A stretch of 42,685 nt of DNA from Elusimicrobiaceae bacterium (GTDB lineage: Bacteria; Elusimicrobiota; Elusimicrobia; Elusimicrobiales; Elusimicrobiaceae), in contig JAQVSV010000013.1 of the NCBI GenBank assembly GCA_028700325.1, positions 1-42,685 on the forward strand, written 5' to 3'. The notes beneath the pieces were generated by a model. The model saw nothing but the letters and a program-made list of their open reading frames with translations. It did not search any database and was not told where the DNA came from. Shown here one piece after another: positions 6,621 through 14,658 of this stretch (within the stretch, counting starts at the first letter, position 1; the number at the start of each line of letters is the position of its first letter). A program made the position numbers and the translations under genes.

Positions 6621-8726
6621 TTATCTCCCTTTTATCTCTTTAAGCAGCAGCGTGTATTCAAGCGCGGCGCGCTTGGCGCGTTCGATATTATTGGCTGACG
6701 CACTGTGCCCTCCGTCAATATTCTCATAGTAATACACTTTGTTGCCGAGCGCGATGAGTTTTGCGGCTGATTTTCTGGCATGGCCGGGGTGCACGCGATC
6801 GTCTTTTGTCGAGGTAACGAAAAAGATGTCGGGATAAGCAACGCCTTTGCGGATGTTCTGGTACGGCGAATAGCGCGAAATTACGGCGCGCATGGCGGGT
6901 TCGTCGGGATCGCCGTATTCGGCTTTCCAGCTGTCGCCCGCAAGGAGCTTGGTGTAGCGCAGCATGTCGAGCAGGGGCACTTCGCAAAGCACCACCTTGA
7001 AAAGATCGGGCCGCTGGGTGAACATCGCGCCCATAAGCAGGCCCCCGTTGCTGCCGCCCTGCGCGCCCAGATGTCCGGGCGAGGTAACTTTTGTTTTTAC
7101 GAGATCTTCGGCGATGGCTATGAAATCGTCAAACGCTTTCTGCCGGTTTTCCAAAAGCGCGGCTTTATGCCATTTCGGCCCGAATTCGCCGCCCCCGCGG
7201 ATGTTGGCAAGCGCATACACGCCGCCCTGTTCCAGCCACAGGTTCCCCAGCACCGGGCTGTAGTGCGGCTCCATGGAAATTTCGAACCCGCCGTAGCCGT
7301 AAAGCAGAGTCGGATTGGCGCCGTCGTATTTCATGTTTTCCGGCCCGACCAGAAAATACGGAATTTTCGTGCCGTCTTTGCTGACCGCCTCTTTTTGCGT
7401 TACTTTTAACCCTTTCGCGCTGAATTTGGGCGGCAGCTGCTTGATGAGCTGCGGAGCGTTGGCGCCGTCGGTATAATACAGGCTGGGCGGAGTAAGAAAA
7501 TTGGCGTAGTCGAACATGAACCCGTTTGCGAAATCGTCGGCTGCCGTGACGCCCGCCGTGCCGTTATCCGCCACCGGGACGGTTTCGCCCGCCCACTGGC
7601 CGTTTTCCCGGTGAAATTTCAAAACGCGGCTTTTGACGTTGTCGAGAATAGAAACGAGCACGGTGTCTTTTGTGGTTGTTATTCCCGACAGGGTCATTCG
7701 GTCTCCCGGCTCTAAAATTGTCTGAATTTTACCGGCGGGATCGCCGGTGTCAACCGCCTGCCTGTCGAAAGAGACGAGGCTCCCCTGCTTGAATGTTCTG
7801 CCGCCGATTAACCAGTCGCTGCGCAGCGACGCCAGTATCAGGTTTTTGAAAACGCCGTAAAATCTGGCGTCTGCTGGCAGCGGGATTTTTTTTAGTTCGC
7901 CGCCGGAAAACAGCCAGTTTTCCTCTTCGAAAAAGCTGGGCGCGTTACTGACGCCCGAGTAGGCGCCTTCCGGACGGATGCCGCAGAATCCGCTGACGGC
8001 CATCGTGTCCTTGTCCCGCTCGAACAGGACGGGCGCGGCTTTGGGATCCGTGCCGCGCCGCCATTTGCGCACGAGGCGGGCATAGCCTGATTTTGTAACG
8101 GAATCGGGCGTGGTCGCGTCGGCAAAAAGCACGGTGTCACGGTCAAGCCAGGAAAGACCGCTTTTGCTTTCTTCCAGCCGGAACCCGTTTTTCACGAACT
8201 CCTTTTTTTCCACGTCGAATTCCCGGATCACGCTCGCGTCTTTCCCGCCTCTTGAAAGGGAAAGCAGGCAGAACCGGTTTTCCGGCGGCAGGCAACTGGA
8301 ACCTTTAAACACCCAGTTTTCCTTTTCTTTTTTTGACAGCTTGTCAAAATCCAGCAGGATTTCCCAGGCGGGTTTGTTTTTTTTATATTCCGGCAGGGTC
8401 GCTCTGCGCCATAAACCGCGCACGTTTTTTCCGTCCTGCCAGAAGTTATATACATAGCCGTTGCGCAGGGATCCGTAGGGTATGCGGTTTTTATCGTTGT
8501 AAAGCGCTTCCGCTTTTTTTAAAAACGGCGCGTAATGTCTGTCATTCTGGAGTTCGGCGAGGGTTGTTTTATTCTGGGCGCGCACCCAGTCCAGCGATTT
8601 TGAGCCTTCAATTTCTTCCAGCCACAGATACTGGTCGGGCGTATCCTCCGCCGACTGGGCAAACGCGCAGGGCGCGCCTATTGCCAGCGCTAACGCAACT
8701 GACACTGCTGTTATTGAAATTTGCAT
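6621..8726 (-). CDS. Prolyl oligopeptidase family serine peptidase (S9A), exported
   Basis: About 700 aa, the normal length for S9A enzymes. A signal peptide (ITAVSVALALAIGAPCAFA) leads to DQYLWLEEIEG, the typical N-terminal motif, then a seven-bladed propeller and an alpha/beta-hydrolase domain. The nucleophile is in GGSNGGLL, the acid in STKDDRVHP and the base in DGGHSA, so the triad is complete. It should cleave short peptides after proline in the periplasm. I chose the ATG at 8726 because GGAG is seven bases upstream; the ATG at 8732 leaves only one base. It is followed immediately by the NTF2-like gene and is divergent from the lipoprotein at 8836. Confidence 0.92.
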   Translation of the reverse strand: MQISITAVSVALALAIGAPCAFAQSAEDTPDQYLWLEEIEGSKSLDWVRAQNKTTLAELQNDRHYAPFLKKAEALYNDKNRIPYGSLRNGYVYNFWQDGKNVRGLWRRATLPEYKKNKPAWEILLDFDKLSKKEKENWVFKGSSCLPPENRFCLLSLSRGGKDASVIREFDVEKKEFVKNGFRLEESKSGLSWLDRDTVLFADATTPDSVTKSGYARLVRKWRRGTDPKAAPVLFERDKDTMAVSGFCGIRPEGAYSGVSNAPSFFEEENWLFSGGELKKIPLPADARFYGVFKNLILASLRSDWLIGGRTFKQGSLVSFDRQAVDTGDPAGKIQTILEPGDRMTLSGITTTKDTVLVSILDNVKSRVLKFHRENGQWAGETVPVADNGTAGVTAADDFANGFMFDYANFLTPPSLYYTDGANAPQLIKQLPPKFSAKGLKVTQKEAVSKDGTKIPYFLVGPENMKYDGANPTLLYGYGGFEISMEPHYSPVLGNLWLEQGGVYALANIRGGGEFGPKWHKAALLENRQKAFDDFIAIAEDLVKTKVTSPGHLGAQGGSNGGLLMGAMFTQRPDLFKVVLCEVPLLDMLRYTKLLAGDSWKAEYGDPDEPAMRAVISRYSPYQNIRKGVAYPDIFFVTSTKDDRVHPGHARKSAAKLIALGNKVYYYENIDGGHSASANNIERAKRAALEYTLLLKEIKGR

Positions 8727-8823
8727 TTGCATTCTCCATTAAATCTACTTGGTCAGTTTACTCAAATTTAAGGGATTTGCAAAACGGTTTCCGGCAACAG
8801 GTTCCATTTTTCAGCATAAATAG

Positions 8824-8829
8824 TATAAT
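8824..8829 (+). promoter_or_regulatory. -10 element for a probably leaderless mRNA
   Basis: A perfect TATAAT lies exactly six bases before the ATG at 8836. There is no Shine-Dalgarno and no clear -35 element. Transcription would start at the A of the ATG or within a base or two of it. Confidence 0.65.
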
Positions 8830-8835
8830 CAGACT

Positions 8836-9540
8836 ATGAAAAGAATACTCAACATGGCAGTATTATCGGTGTGCGCGGTTTTTTTGTCCGGCTGCACTTC
8901 AATAATGGTGTTTCAGGACGCGAAAACCGTGCCGCAGGGCAGTCTTGAAACCGGAGTCGGCATGGCTGCGGGCTCCTACAGTTCGCGCAGGACGCTGGCG
9001 AATTTTGATCTGACCGTTCCGTCCGTGGCGGGCAACGCCTGGCTGCGCTACGGTATTATTTCCTCGTGGGACGCGGGCGTCAATCTGGCGATACCCGGCA
9101 ACTGCACCGTTGACACGAAGGTGATGTTCATGAACGAGGACAACGGCGCGCCGTTCACCATGTCTGGCGGAGCCGGATACGGGTTCAGCATGGGCAACGG
9201 CAACACCGAAAACGACAGTCAGGTTCAGAAAGTGACCGACTACATCATCCCGCTTTACTTTTCAAAAAACATGCTCGACTGGCTTACCGCCTATGTGTCG
9301 CCGCGGTATTTCTACCGGCGAACCTATAACGAGCAGCGCTACACCAGTCTGCCCGCCACTTCGGAAGTGCTGTTCGACAATATGATGGGTGTTGGCGCCG
9401 GTTTTGCGTTTAACTTCAACGAAAAGAGTCGGCTGATGCTTGAGTGGCAGTATACGGCCCCGTTCTCGGACCTGCAGTTAAGTTCCGTCCAGCTCGGCAT
9501 CGGCCTTGCCACCCGCTGGGGCGGGAATAAGGAAAAGTAA
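8836..9540 (+). CDS. Lipoprotein with probable beta-barrel body
   Basis: A 234-aa protein with a lipoprotein signal: hydrophobic [14 protein letters not shown], in which LSGC is the lipobox and Cys20 the likely lipidated residue. The rest consists of alternating amphipathic strands rich in Gly and aromatics ([58 protein letters not shown]), as in small outer-membrane barrels. No catalytic motif is visible. It is a single gene with a leaderless-type promoter and a strong terminator after it. A structural or transport role in the outer membrane is inferred from composition only. Confidence 0.8.
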   Translation: MKRILNMAVLSVCAVFLSGCTSIMVFQDAKTVPQGSLETGVGMAAGSYSSRRTLANFDLTVPSVAGNAWLRYGIISSWDAGVNLAIPGNCTVDTKVMFMNEDNGAPFTMSGGAGYGFSMGNGNTENDSQVQKVTDYIIPLYFSKNMLDWLTAYVSPRYFYRRTYNEQRYTSLPATSEVLFDNMMGVGAGFAFNFNEKSRLMLEWQYTAPFSDLQLSSVQLGIGLATRWGGNKEK

Positions 9541-9555
9541 TTTCCCCCGATCAAA

Positions 9556-9580
9556 AAGCCCCGCCGAAATGGCGGGGCTT
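9556..9580 (+). terminator. Rho-independent terminator after the lipoprotein gene
   Basis: Ten-base stem AAGCCCCGCC / GGCGGGGCTT with a GAAAT loop, running into a run of eight T. It lies 15 bases after the stop and separates this gene from phosphoketolase. Confidence 0.95.
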
Positions 9581-9658
9581 TTTTTTGGCAACAACCCGCA
9601 AAAGTTAGGTACTATATGCTTATACGCGCTGTTACGCATAAGGATTCAAGGGGGACTC

Positions 9659-12043
9659 ATGACGCAGCCAAAAACACACCAGCCACCGCTTTCGCCGCAG
9701 GAACTTGAAACGATCAACGCCTACTGGCGGGCGGCCAACTATCTGTCGGTCGGGCAGATCTATCTGCTGGACAATCCGCTTTTAAGCGGACAGCTCAGCG
9801 CCGAGGATATCAAACCCCGTCTGCTGGGCCACTGGGGCACCACGCCCGGCCTTAATTTCATTTACGCGCATTTAAACCGCGTCATCAGGCGTGACGATCT
9901 TGACATGATCTATATTATCGGGCCTGGACACGGCGGCCCCGGCATTGTCGCCAACTCCTGGCTTGAAGGAACCTACAGCGAAGTTTATCCGGAAATCACG
10001 CTCGACAAGAGCGGCATGCAAAAACTGTTCAAACAGTTTTCGTTTCCCGGCGGAATACCCAGCCACGTCGCGCCGGAAACCCCCGGTTCCATCCATGAAG
10101 GCGGCGAGCTGGGTTATTCGGTGGCGCACGCCTATGGCGCGGCGTTTGACAACCCGGAGCTGATTGTCGCCTGCGTAGTGGGCGACGGCGAGGCCGAAAC
10201 CGGCCCGCTTGCCGCCAGCTGGCATTCCAGCAAATTCCTTAACCCGGCAAAAGACGGCGCGGTGCTGCCGATTCTGCATCTTAACGGCTATAAAATCGCC
10301 AACCCGACCATACTTTCCCGTATTCCGAACAGGGAACTGGAATCGCTGTTCAAAGGCTACGGCTACCATCCGATCTTCGTGGAAGGCCGCGAGCCCGAAG
10401 CCATGCACCAGCTGATGGCGGCGGCGATGGACAAAGCGCTGGCCGAAATTAAAAAAATCCAGCGTGCGGCCCGGCGCAAAGGCGCGCCGGCAAAGAATGT
10501 GCCCGCGTGGCCTTTGATTATTCTGCGCAGTCCCAAAGGCTGGACCTGCCCGCCCGAAATAGACGGGCAGAAAACCGAGGATTACTGGCGTTCGCATCAG
10601 GTTCCGCTGGCCGAAGTGCGTAACCGGCCCGACCATATACGTATTCTTGAAAACTGGATGCGCAGCTATAAACCGGAAGAACTGTTTGACTCCAACGGCC
10701 GTCCCCGGCAGGAACTGCTTGATCTGGCTCCCAAAGGTGCCCGGCGCATGGGCGCCAATCCCCACGCCAACGGCGGGTTGCTGCTTAAGGATCTTGACAT
10801 GCCGGATTTCCGCGCTTATGCGGTTAAATTTGACCGGCCCGGCACGGTGAGCGGGGAATCCACCCGCGTAATGGGCCAGTTCCTGCGCGATGTGATGAAG
10901 CAAAACCTTCAAGCGGCTAATTTCCGCGTTATGGGGCCGGATGAAACCGCCTCCAACCGGCTTGGCTCGCTTTTTGAGGTGACCAAACGCGACTGGCAGG
11001 CCGAACTCCGCGGTTACGACGATCATCTCGCCCGCGACGGACGCGTTATGGAAGTGCTCAGCGAACACCTCTGCCAGGGCTGGCTGGAGGGCTATCTGCT
11101 GACCGGGCGGCACGGCCTGTTTTCATGCTACGAGGCCTTTATCCACATTATTGACTCGATGTTTAACCAGCACGCCAAATGGCTGAAAACCACGAAGCGC
11201 ATACCATGGCGCCGGCCGATCGCGTCGCTGAACTATCTGCTTACCTCGCATGTATGGCGGCAGGATCACAACGGGTTTTCGCATCAGGATCCGGGGTTCA
11301 TTGATCATGTGGTCAATAAAAAATCCGACGTGATCCGCATTTACCTGCCTCCGGACGCCAATACCCTCCTCTCCGTTACCGACCACTGCCTTCGCAGCCG
11401 GCATTATGTGAATGTGATCGTGGCCGGAAAGCAGCCCGCGCTTCAATATCTTGACATGGAAGCCGCGGTCAAACACTGCGAACGGGGGTTAAGCGTCTGG
11501 GAATGGGCCAGCAACTGCAAAGGCCTCACGCCGGACGTCATACTCGCCTGCGCGGGCGATGTGCCTACGCTTGAAGTGCTTGCGGCGGCGGATATTATCC
11601 GCGTGCAGTTTCCCGATCTGCGGGTGCGGGTGGTAAATATCGTTGATCTGATGTCGCTCCAGCCGTTCTCCGAACATCCCCATGGGCTCGCGGATGAGGA
11701 ATACGATTCGGTATTTTCGCCCGATACGCCCGTTATTTTTTCGTTTCACGGCTACCCGTGGCTGATCCACCGGCTGACTTACCGGCGCAAAAACCACGAC
11801 CATATCCATGTGCGCGGGTATAAGGAGGAAGGCACCACCACCACGCCCTTTGACATGGCTGTCCTCAACGAGATTGACCGGTTTCACCTTGTGGCGGACG
11901 TGATTGCCCGGGTGCCCGGACTCGGCGAGAAAGCCGGCCCCGCGCGCCAGTATATCGCCGGCAAGCTGGCCGAACACGCCGCCTGCATACGCAAGACCGG
12001 CGACGACCTGCCGGAAATCAAAAACTGGATATGGCCTTACTGA
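9659..12043 (+). CDS. xfp: Xylulose-5-phosphate / fructose-6-phosphate phosphoketolase
   Basis: A 794-aa protein, the usual size for bacterial phosphoketolase. It cleaves xylulose-5-P (and often fructose-6-P) with phosphate to acetyl-phosphate plus glyceraldehyde-3-P or erythrose-4-P, using thiamine diphosphate and Mg. Family marks are GPGHGGPG near residue 85, the ThDP motif start [15 protein letters not shown] with [11 protein letters not shown] as its metal-binding end, SFPGGIPSH, and the C-terminal [16 protein letters not shown] start at 9659 because GGGGG lies just upstream and a strong terminator (9556-9580) sits inside any longer frame. It is monocistronic, with a hairpin after the stop. 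It gives the organism a route from sugars to acetyl-phosphate and ATP. Confidence 0.97.
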   Translation: MTQPKTHQPPLSPQELETINAYWRAANYLSVGQIYLLDNPLLSGQLSAEDIKPRLLGHWGTTPGLNFIYAHLNRVIRRDDLDMIYIIGPGHGGPGIVANSWLEGTYSEVYPEITLDKSGMQKLFKQFSFPGGIPSHVAPETPGSIHEGGELGYSVAHAYGAAFDNPELIVACVVGDGEAETGPLAASWHSSKFLNPAKDGAVLPILHLNGYKIANPTILSRIPNRELESLFKGYGYHPIFVEGREPEAMHQLMAAAMDKALAEIKKIQRAARRKGAPAKNVPAWPLIILRSPKGWTCPPEIDGQKTEDYWRSHQVPLAEVRNRPDHIRILENWMRSYKPEELFDSNGRPRQELLDLAPKGARRMGANPHANGGLLLKDLDMPDFRAYAVKFDRPGTVSGESTRVMGQFLRDVMKQNLQAANFRVMGPDETASNRLGSLFEVTKRDWQAELRGYDDHLARDGRVMEVLSEHLCQGWLEGYLLTGRHGLFSCYEAFIHIIDSMFNQHAKWLKTTKRIPWRRPIASLNYLLTSHVWRQDHNGFSHQDPGFIDHVVNKKSDVIRIYLPPDANTLLSVTDHCLRSRHYVNVIVAGKQPALQYLDMEAAVKHCERGLSVWEWASNCKGLTPDVILACAGDVPTLEVLAAADIIRVQFPDLRVRVVNIVDLMSLQPFSEHPHGLADEEYDSVFSPDTPVIFSFHGYPWLIHRLTYRRKNHDHIHVRGYKEEGTTTTPFDMAVLNEIDRFHLVADVIARVPGLGEKAGPARQYIAGKLAEHAACIRKTGDDLPEIKNWIWPY

Positions 12044-12061
12044 AACAGGCACGGACGAAAA

Positions 12062-12096
12062 CGGCGGCCCGGAAACATAACGTTTCCGGGCCGCCG
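12062..12096. terminator. Long GC hairpin between converging genes
   Basis: A perfect 15-base stem (12062-12076 with 12082-12096) and a five-base loop, placed between the phosphoketolase stop and the end of the minus-strand gene at 12111. On the minus strand it is followed by TTTT; on the plus side the T tract is missing. It probably ends both transcripts, better for the minus strand. Confidence 0.75.
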
Positions 12097-12110
12097 GCAG
12101 TCAAAACCGT

Positions 12111-12809
12111 TCAATATTTGAATTTCAGTAGAATCATTACCGCTGTCAGCAGGCCGAACGTTAAAAAGAGCCTGTAGGCTGTCGTGCTGCCGCGCCGCAG
12201 GATTTTCAGGGCTGCCGGGTCGGCAAGATAAAGCAGTGAACCGTCAGGCTCGCCTGTCAGTGTAAACTGGGGCTGGCCAGACTGCTCGTCCTTGACAAAA
12301 ATATCCACTTTCGTAACACACAGGCCCGCCAGGGTAATCTGATCGCCGGGCTTAAGCGAGTTGATTTTCATTTTAGCGTCCTTGTCGGCCGTGACAAGCG
12401 TTATCTCCTTAAACTGCGCGGCGTTGAAACCCGGCTGCTGCGGCCAGTTCAGCGAGCCCAGACTGTGTTTTGCCGTTTTGTAAGCTCCCGTGCGCAGATT
12501 GTCGGCGAATGCGAGCGAAACCGTCGCCGGCTGCACTGCCCGTATTTTGGACAAGCTGCTGAATGGCGAATTATTCTTCTTTACTTTCATGACCAGCCCG
12601 GACACCGTGTACCCGCTCAAAGGAGCGACTGTCATGTTGAATTTGTCGGTTCGCGCCATAAACAGCTGCGCCGCCCCCGCCCCCGCTTCCGACCAGTACG
12701 GCTCGAGCAAGGCGGCAGGTTCTATGACTTCGGTGTATTTATAGTTTTCCTCAAACACGAAAAACGCACCTATCGTCAGCACAAGCAGCCCTGTTATATA
12801 TTTCGTCAT
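12111..12809 (-). CDS. Membrane protein of unknown function with two TM segments
   Basis: The 232-aa product has hydrophobic segments at each end (about 4-19, YITGLLVLTIGAFFVF, and about 212-228, LFLTFGLLTAVMILL) and a roughly 190-residue domain between them that would face the periplasm. That domain has a predominantly beta look (TVAPLSGYTVSGLVMKV, INSLKPGDQITLAGLCVTKVDIFV), and the phrase SLKPGDQITLAG resembles an OB- or Ig-like strand turn. No family is recognised. AGGGG precedes the ATG. It starts 12 bases after the class III cyclase gene ends, so both are in one operon and this protein may serve the same signalling unit. The Ig/OB reading is weak. Confidence 0.7.
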   Translation of the reverse strand: MTKYITGLLVLTIGAFFVFEENYKYTEVIEPAALLEPYWSEAGAGAAQLFMARTDKFNMTVAPLSGYTVSGLVMKVKKNNSPFSSLSKIRAVQPATVSLAFADNLRTGAYKTAKHSLGSLNWPQQPGFNAAQFKEITLVTADKDAKMKINSLKPGDQITLAGLCVTKVDIFVKDEQSGQPQFTLTGEPDGSLLYLADPAALKILRRGSTTAYRLFLTFGLLTAVMILLKFKY

Positions 12810-12821
12810 TGCATGCCCCTG

Positions 12822-14525
12822 TTATGCGGGATTGCTGCGGTAAACCATGATTTCCCGGTTAATTCCTTTGAAATTGCGGAAACCTTCCGGCTGAAACAGC
12901 GCGGCGTTGACCTGGGCCGCGCGGTAAACGGGATCCGTGATCCAGACTTCGCCCGCCTCCGCCATATCGTCCAGCCGGGCGGTGAGGTTTACGGCCTCGC
13001 CGTAAATGTCGCCGTCCGCCGCGACAGAAACTTCTCCGGCATGTATCACCACTCGTATATGGATTGCCTCGCGCGGCGGTTTCTGCGCGTTATGTTTTTT
13101 CAGCGCTTTTTGCACTTGCATGCCGCAATTGATGGCGGACCAGCCGCTCTCAAACACCGCCAGAAACGAATCGCCTATGGTTTTGACAATGCGCCCTTTA
13201 TGCTCGCGGATAAGCGAAGCCACGATATCGTTGTGCTTTTTTAGATAATCCATCATGAATTCCGCCGGTTCCGAGCAGGTTTTTTCGGAGTAGCCTTTCA
13301 TGTTGGTCATCATGATATGGTAACTGCGGCTGTTAACCGCAAGATTCCCGCGCAGCGCGTTATAGCGTTTTTCGGCGTCGCGGTAGGCGACGCCTTCGGT
13401 GATGAACCGGCGGTAGATTTCTATCGCCAGATCGGCGTGCCCGGTTTTTTCGCAGTGCTGGGCCGCTTCGTAATGGATTTGCGGATTGCTTTTCAGATTC
13501 ACCTTTTCCCTGAAGACCGGATAAAATTCGTGCGCCAGCGCGGGATCGAATTCCGTTTCCAGCATGAAATAAGCCAGGTAATCGGTTTCCTGCCAGCTGG
13601 AGCGAGGCAGTTTGTTCATGAGTTTTTTCGCTTCCGCGGTATCGCCCTCCCTTATAAGCCTTATGATCGCCCGCCCCAGCAAAGACTGCGGCAGCGCTTC
13701 CAGATATCTGGGCGGCAGTGCGCTGAGGGTATCGCAGACGTCGAGCACCGTTTCCCAGCTGCTCCTGTGCAGCCTGTTGGGCGGCACGCTCAGAATAAGC
13801 GCGCCGGCGGATTCTTTCAGCCCGTCTTCCGCAAGTTTGCGGCTGACGGCGTTTATGAACTGGAATTGCGCCGCGGAATCGCAATGTTCTTCCAGCCATC
13901 TGGCGATTTTGACGAAAGTCTGGCCCGGCAGCCGTGCAATGCTCGTCCAGCGCGGCGAGCCGTAAGCCATGCCGGGCCGCGCACAGCAGTCAAACACTCC
14001 TTTATTCAGAAAAACCGCTTCCGCGTACAGCTTGTAACTGCCGGCAATGTAAAGAAAACCGAGCAGTTCGCTTAATTGCGGCCCGTTCAGTTTGCGCGCC
14101 AGCGGCAGATTGAGAAACCCTTTTTTCGCGCAGGCTGACGCCAACGCTTCCAGTTCCGGTTCGCCTATTCTGGACGCAAACATCCGGTTCAGCCGCTTGA
14201 AAACCGCGTCAGGCGGCAGGTTGCGCAGCTCCGGGCGTGCCGCTTTGCGCGCAACCAGTATCAGCAGCAGCAGGCCGGCCAGACCGCCCGCCGTATAAAG
14301 CCGGTGGTGTTTGAGCCAGTCGAATTTTTCCGTAAGTCGCCAGGTGTCATGGTCAAACAGGGAGAACCCCGTTTTGTCGGGCCCGGCGGGACTGTCCGCG
14401 CGGTTGAATCTGCTTGCGTCCAGGCGGATCGGTTCCTCCCGGTCCGGGCCGGAACCCGCGCAGAGCGGCGTGCATAACGGAAATGCTGCAATAAAAAGCA
14501 GGCGCAGAATCGCGGGCGCGGACAT
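12822..14525 (-). CDS. Membrane-bound class III adenylate/guanylate cyclase
   Basis: 567 aa: an N-terminal signal-like segment (LLFIAAFPLCTPLCAG), a TM helix at about 77-92 (GGLAGLLLLILVA), a helical TPR-like region of about 300 residues, and a C-terminal class III cyclase domain from about 400. Visible catalytic features are GDSFLAVF (second metal Asp, Asp452), GEVSVAADGDIYG and VNLTARL with the transition-state Asn and Arg. The first metal-binding position, normally Asp in FTDxxG, is Asn408 in MTNMKGYS. One metal ligand is therefore changed, so activity may be reduced or metal use altered. It should make cAMP or cGMP in response to an input read by the helical or periplasmic part. GGGGGAG precedes the ATG. 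A two-TM protein follows in the operon. Confidence 0.85.
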   Translation of the reverse strand: MSAPAILRLLFIAAFPLCTPLCAGSGPDREEPIRLDASRFNRADSPAGPDKTGFSLFDHDTWRLTEKFDWLKHHRLYTAGGLAGLLLLILVARKAARPELRNLPPDAVFKRLNRMFASRIGEPELEALASACAKKGFLNLPLARKLNGPQLSELLGFLYIAGSYKLYAEAVFLNKGVFDCCARPGMAYGSPRWTSIARLPGQTFVKIARWLEEHCDSAAQFQFINAVSRKLAEDGLKESAGALILSVPPNRLHRSSWETVLDVCDTLSALPPRYLEALPQSLLGRAIIRLIREGDTAEAKKLMNKLPRSSWQETDYLAYFMLETEFDPALAHEFYPVFREKVNLKSNPQIHYEAAQHCEKTGHADLAIEIYRRFITEGVAYRDAEKRYNALRGNLAVNSRSYHIMMTNMKGYSEKTCSEPAEFMMDYLKKHNDIVASLIREHKGRIVKTIGDSFLAVFESGWSAINCGMQVQKALKKHNAQKPPREAIHIRVVIHAGEVSVAADGDIYGEAVNLTARLDDMAEAGEVWITDPVYRAAQVNAALFQPEGFRNFKGINREIMVYRSNPA

Positions 14526-14607
14526 TAATCTCCCCCATATGTTGACCTGTTTAGATTTTATAGCTTTCGCCGTTTCATCGTCAAGCGCGCCGGGAACTCA
14601 GGAAAAC

Positions 14608-14641
14608 AGGCGTCTCCCTTCCTGTCAGAAGGGAGACGCCT
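14608..14641 (-). terminator. Terminator at the end of the molybdenum hydroxylase operon
   Basis: A perfect 13-base stem AGGCGTCTCCCTT / AAGGGAGACGCCT with an eight-base loop. On the minus strand TGTTTTCC follows. It lies 17 bases after the stop at 14659. Confidence 0.85.
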
Positions 14642-14658
14642 GGCTCGGTATGCGGCGG

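Noticed and set aside
9506-9658. An upstream extension of the phosphoketolase frame of about 50 codons
   Set aside because: It would run through a strong terminator (9556-9580) and into the previous gene. The ATG at 9659 has a good RBS and gives the family-typical N-terminus.
9872-11113. A 413-codon minus-strand frame
   Set aside because: Fully antisense to phosphoketolase; composition is that of a shadow frame.
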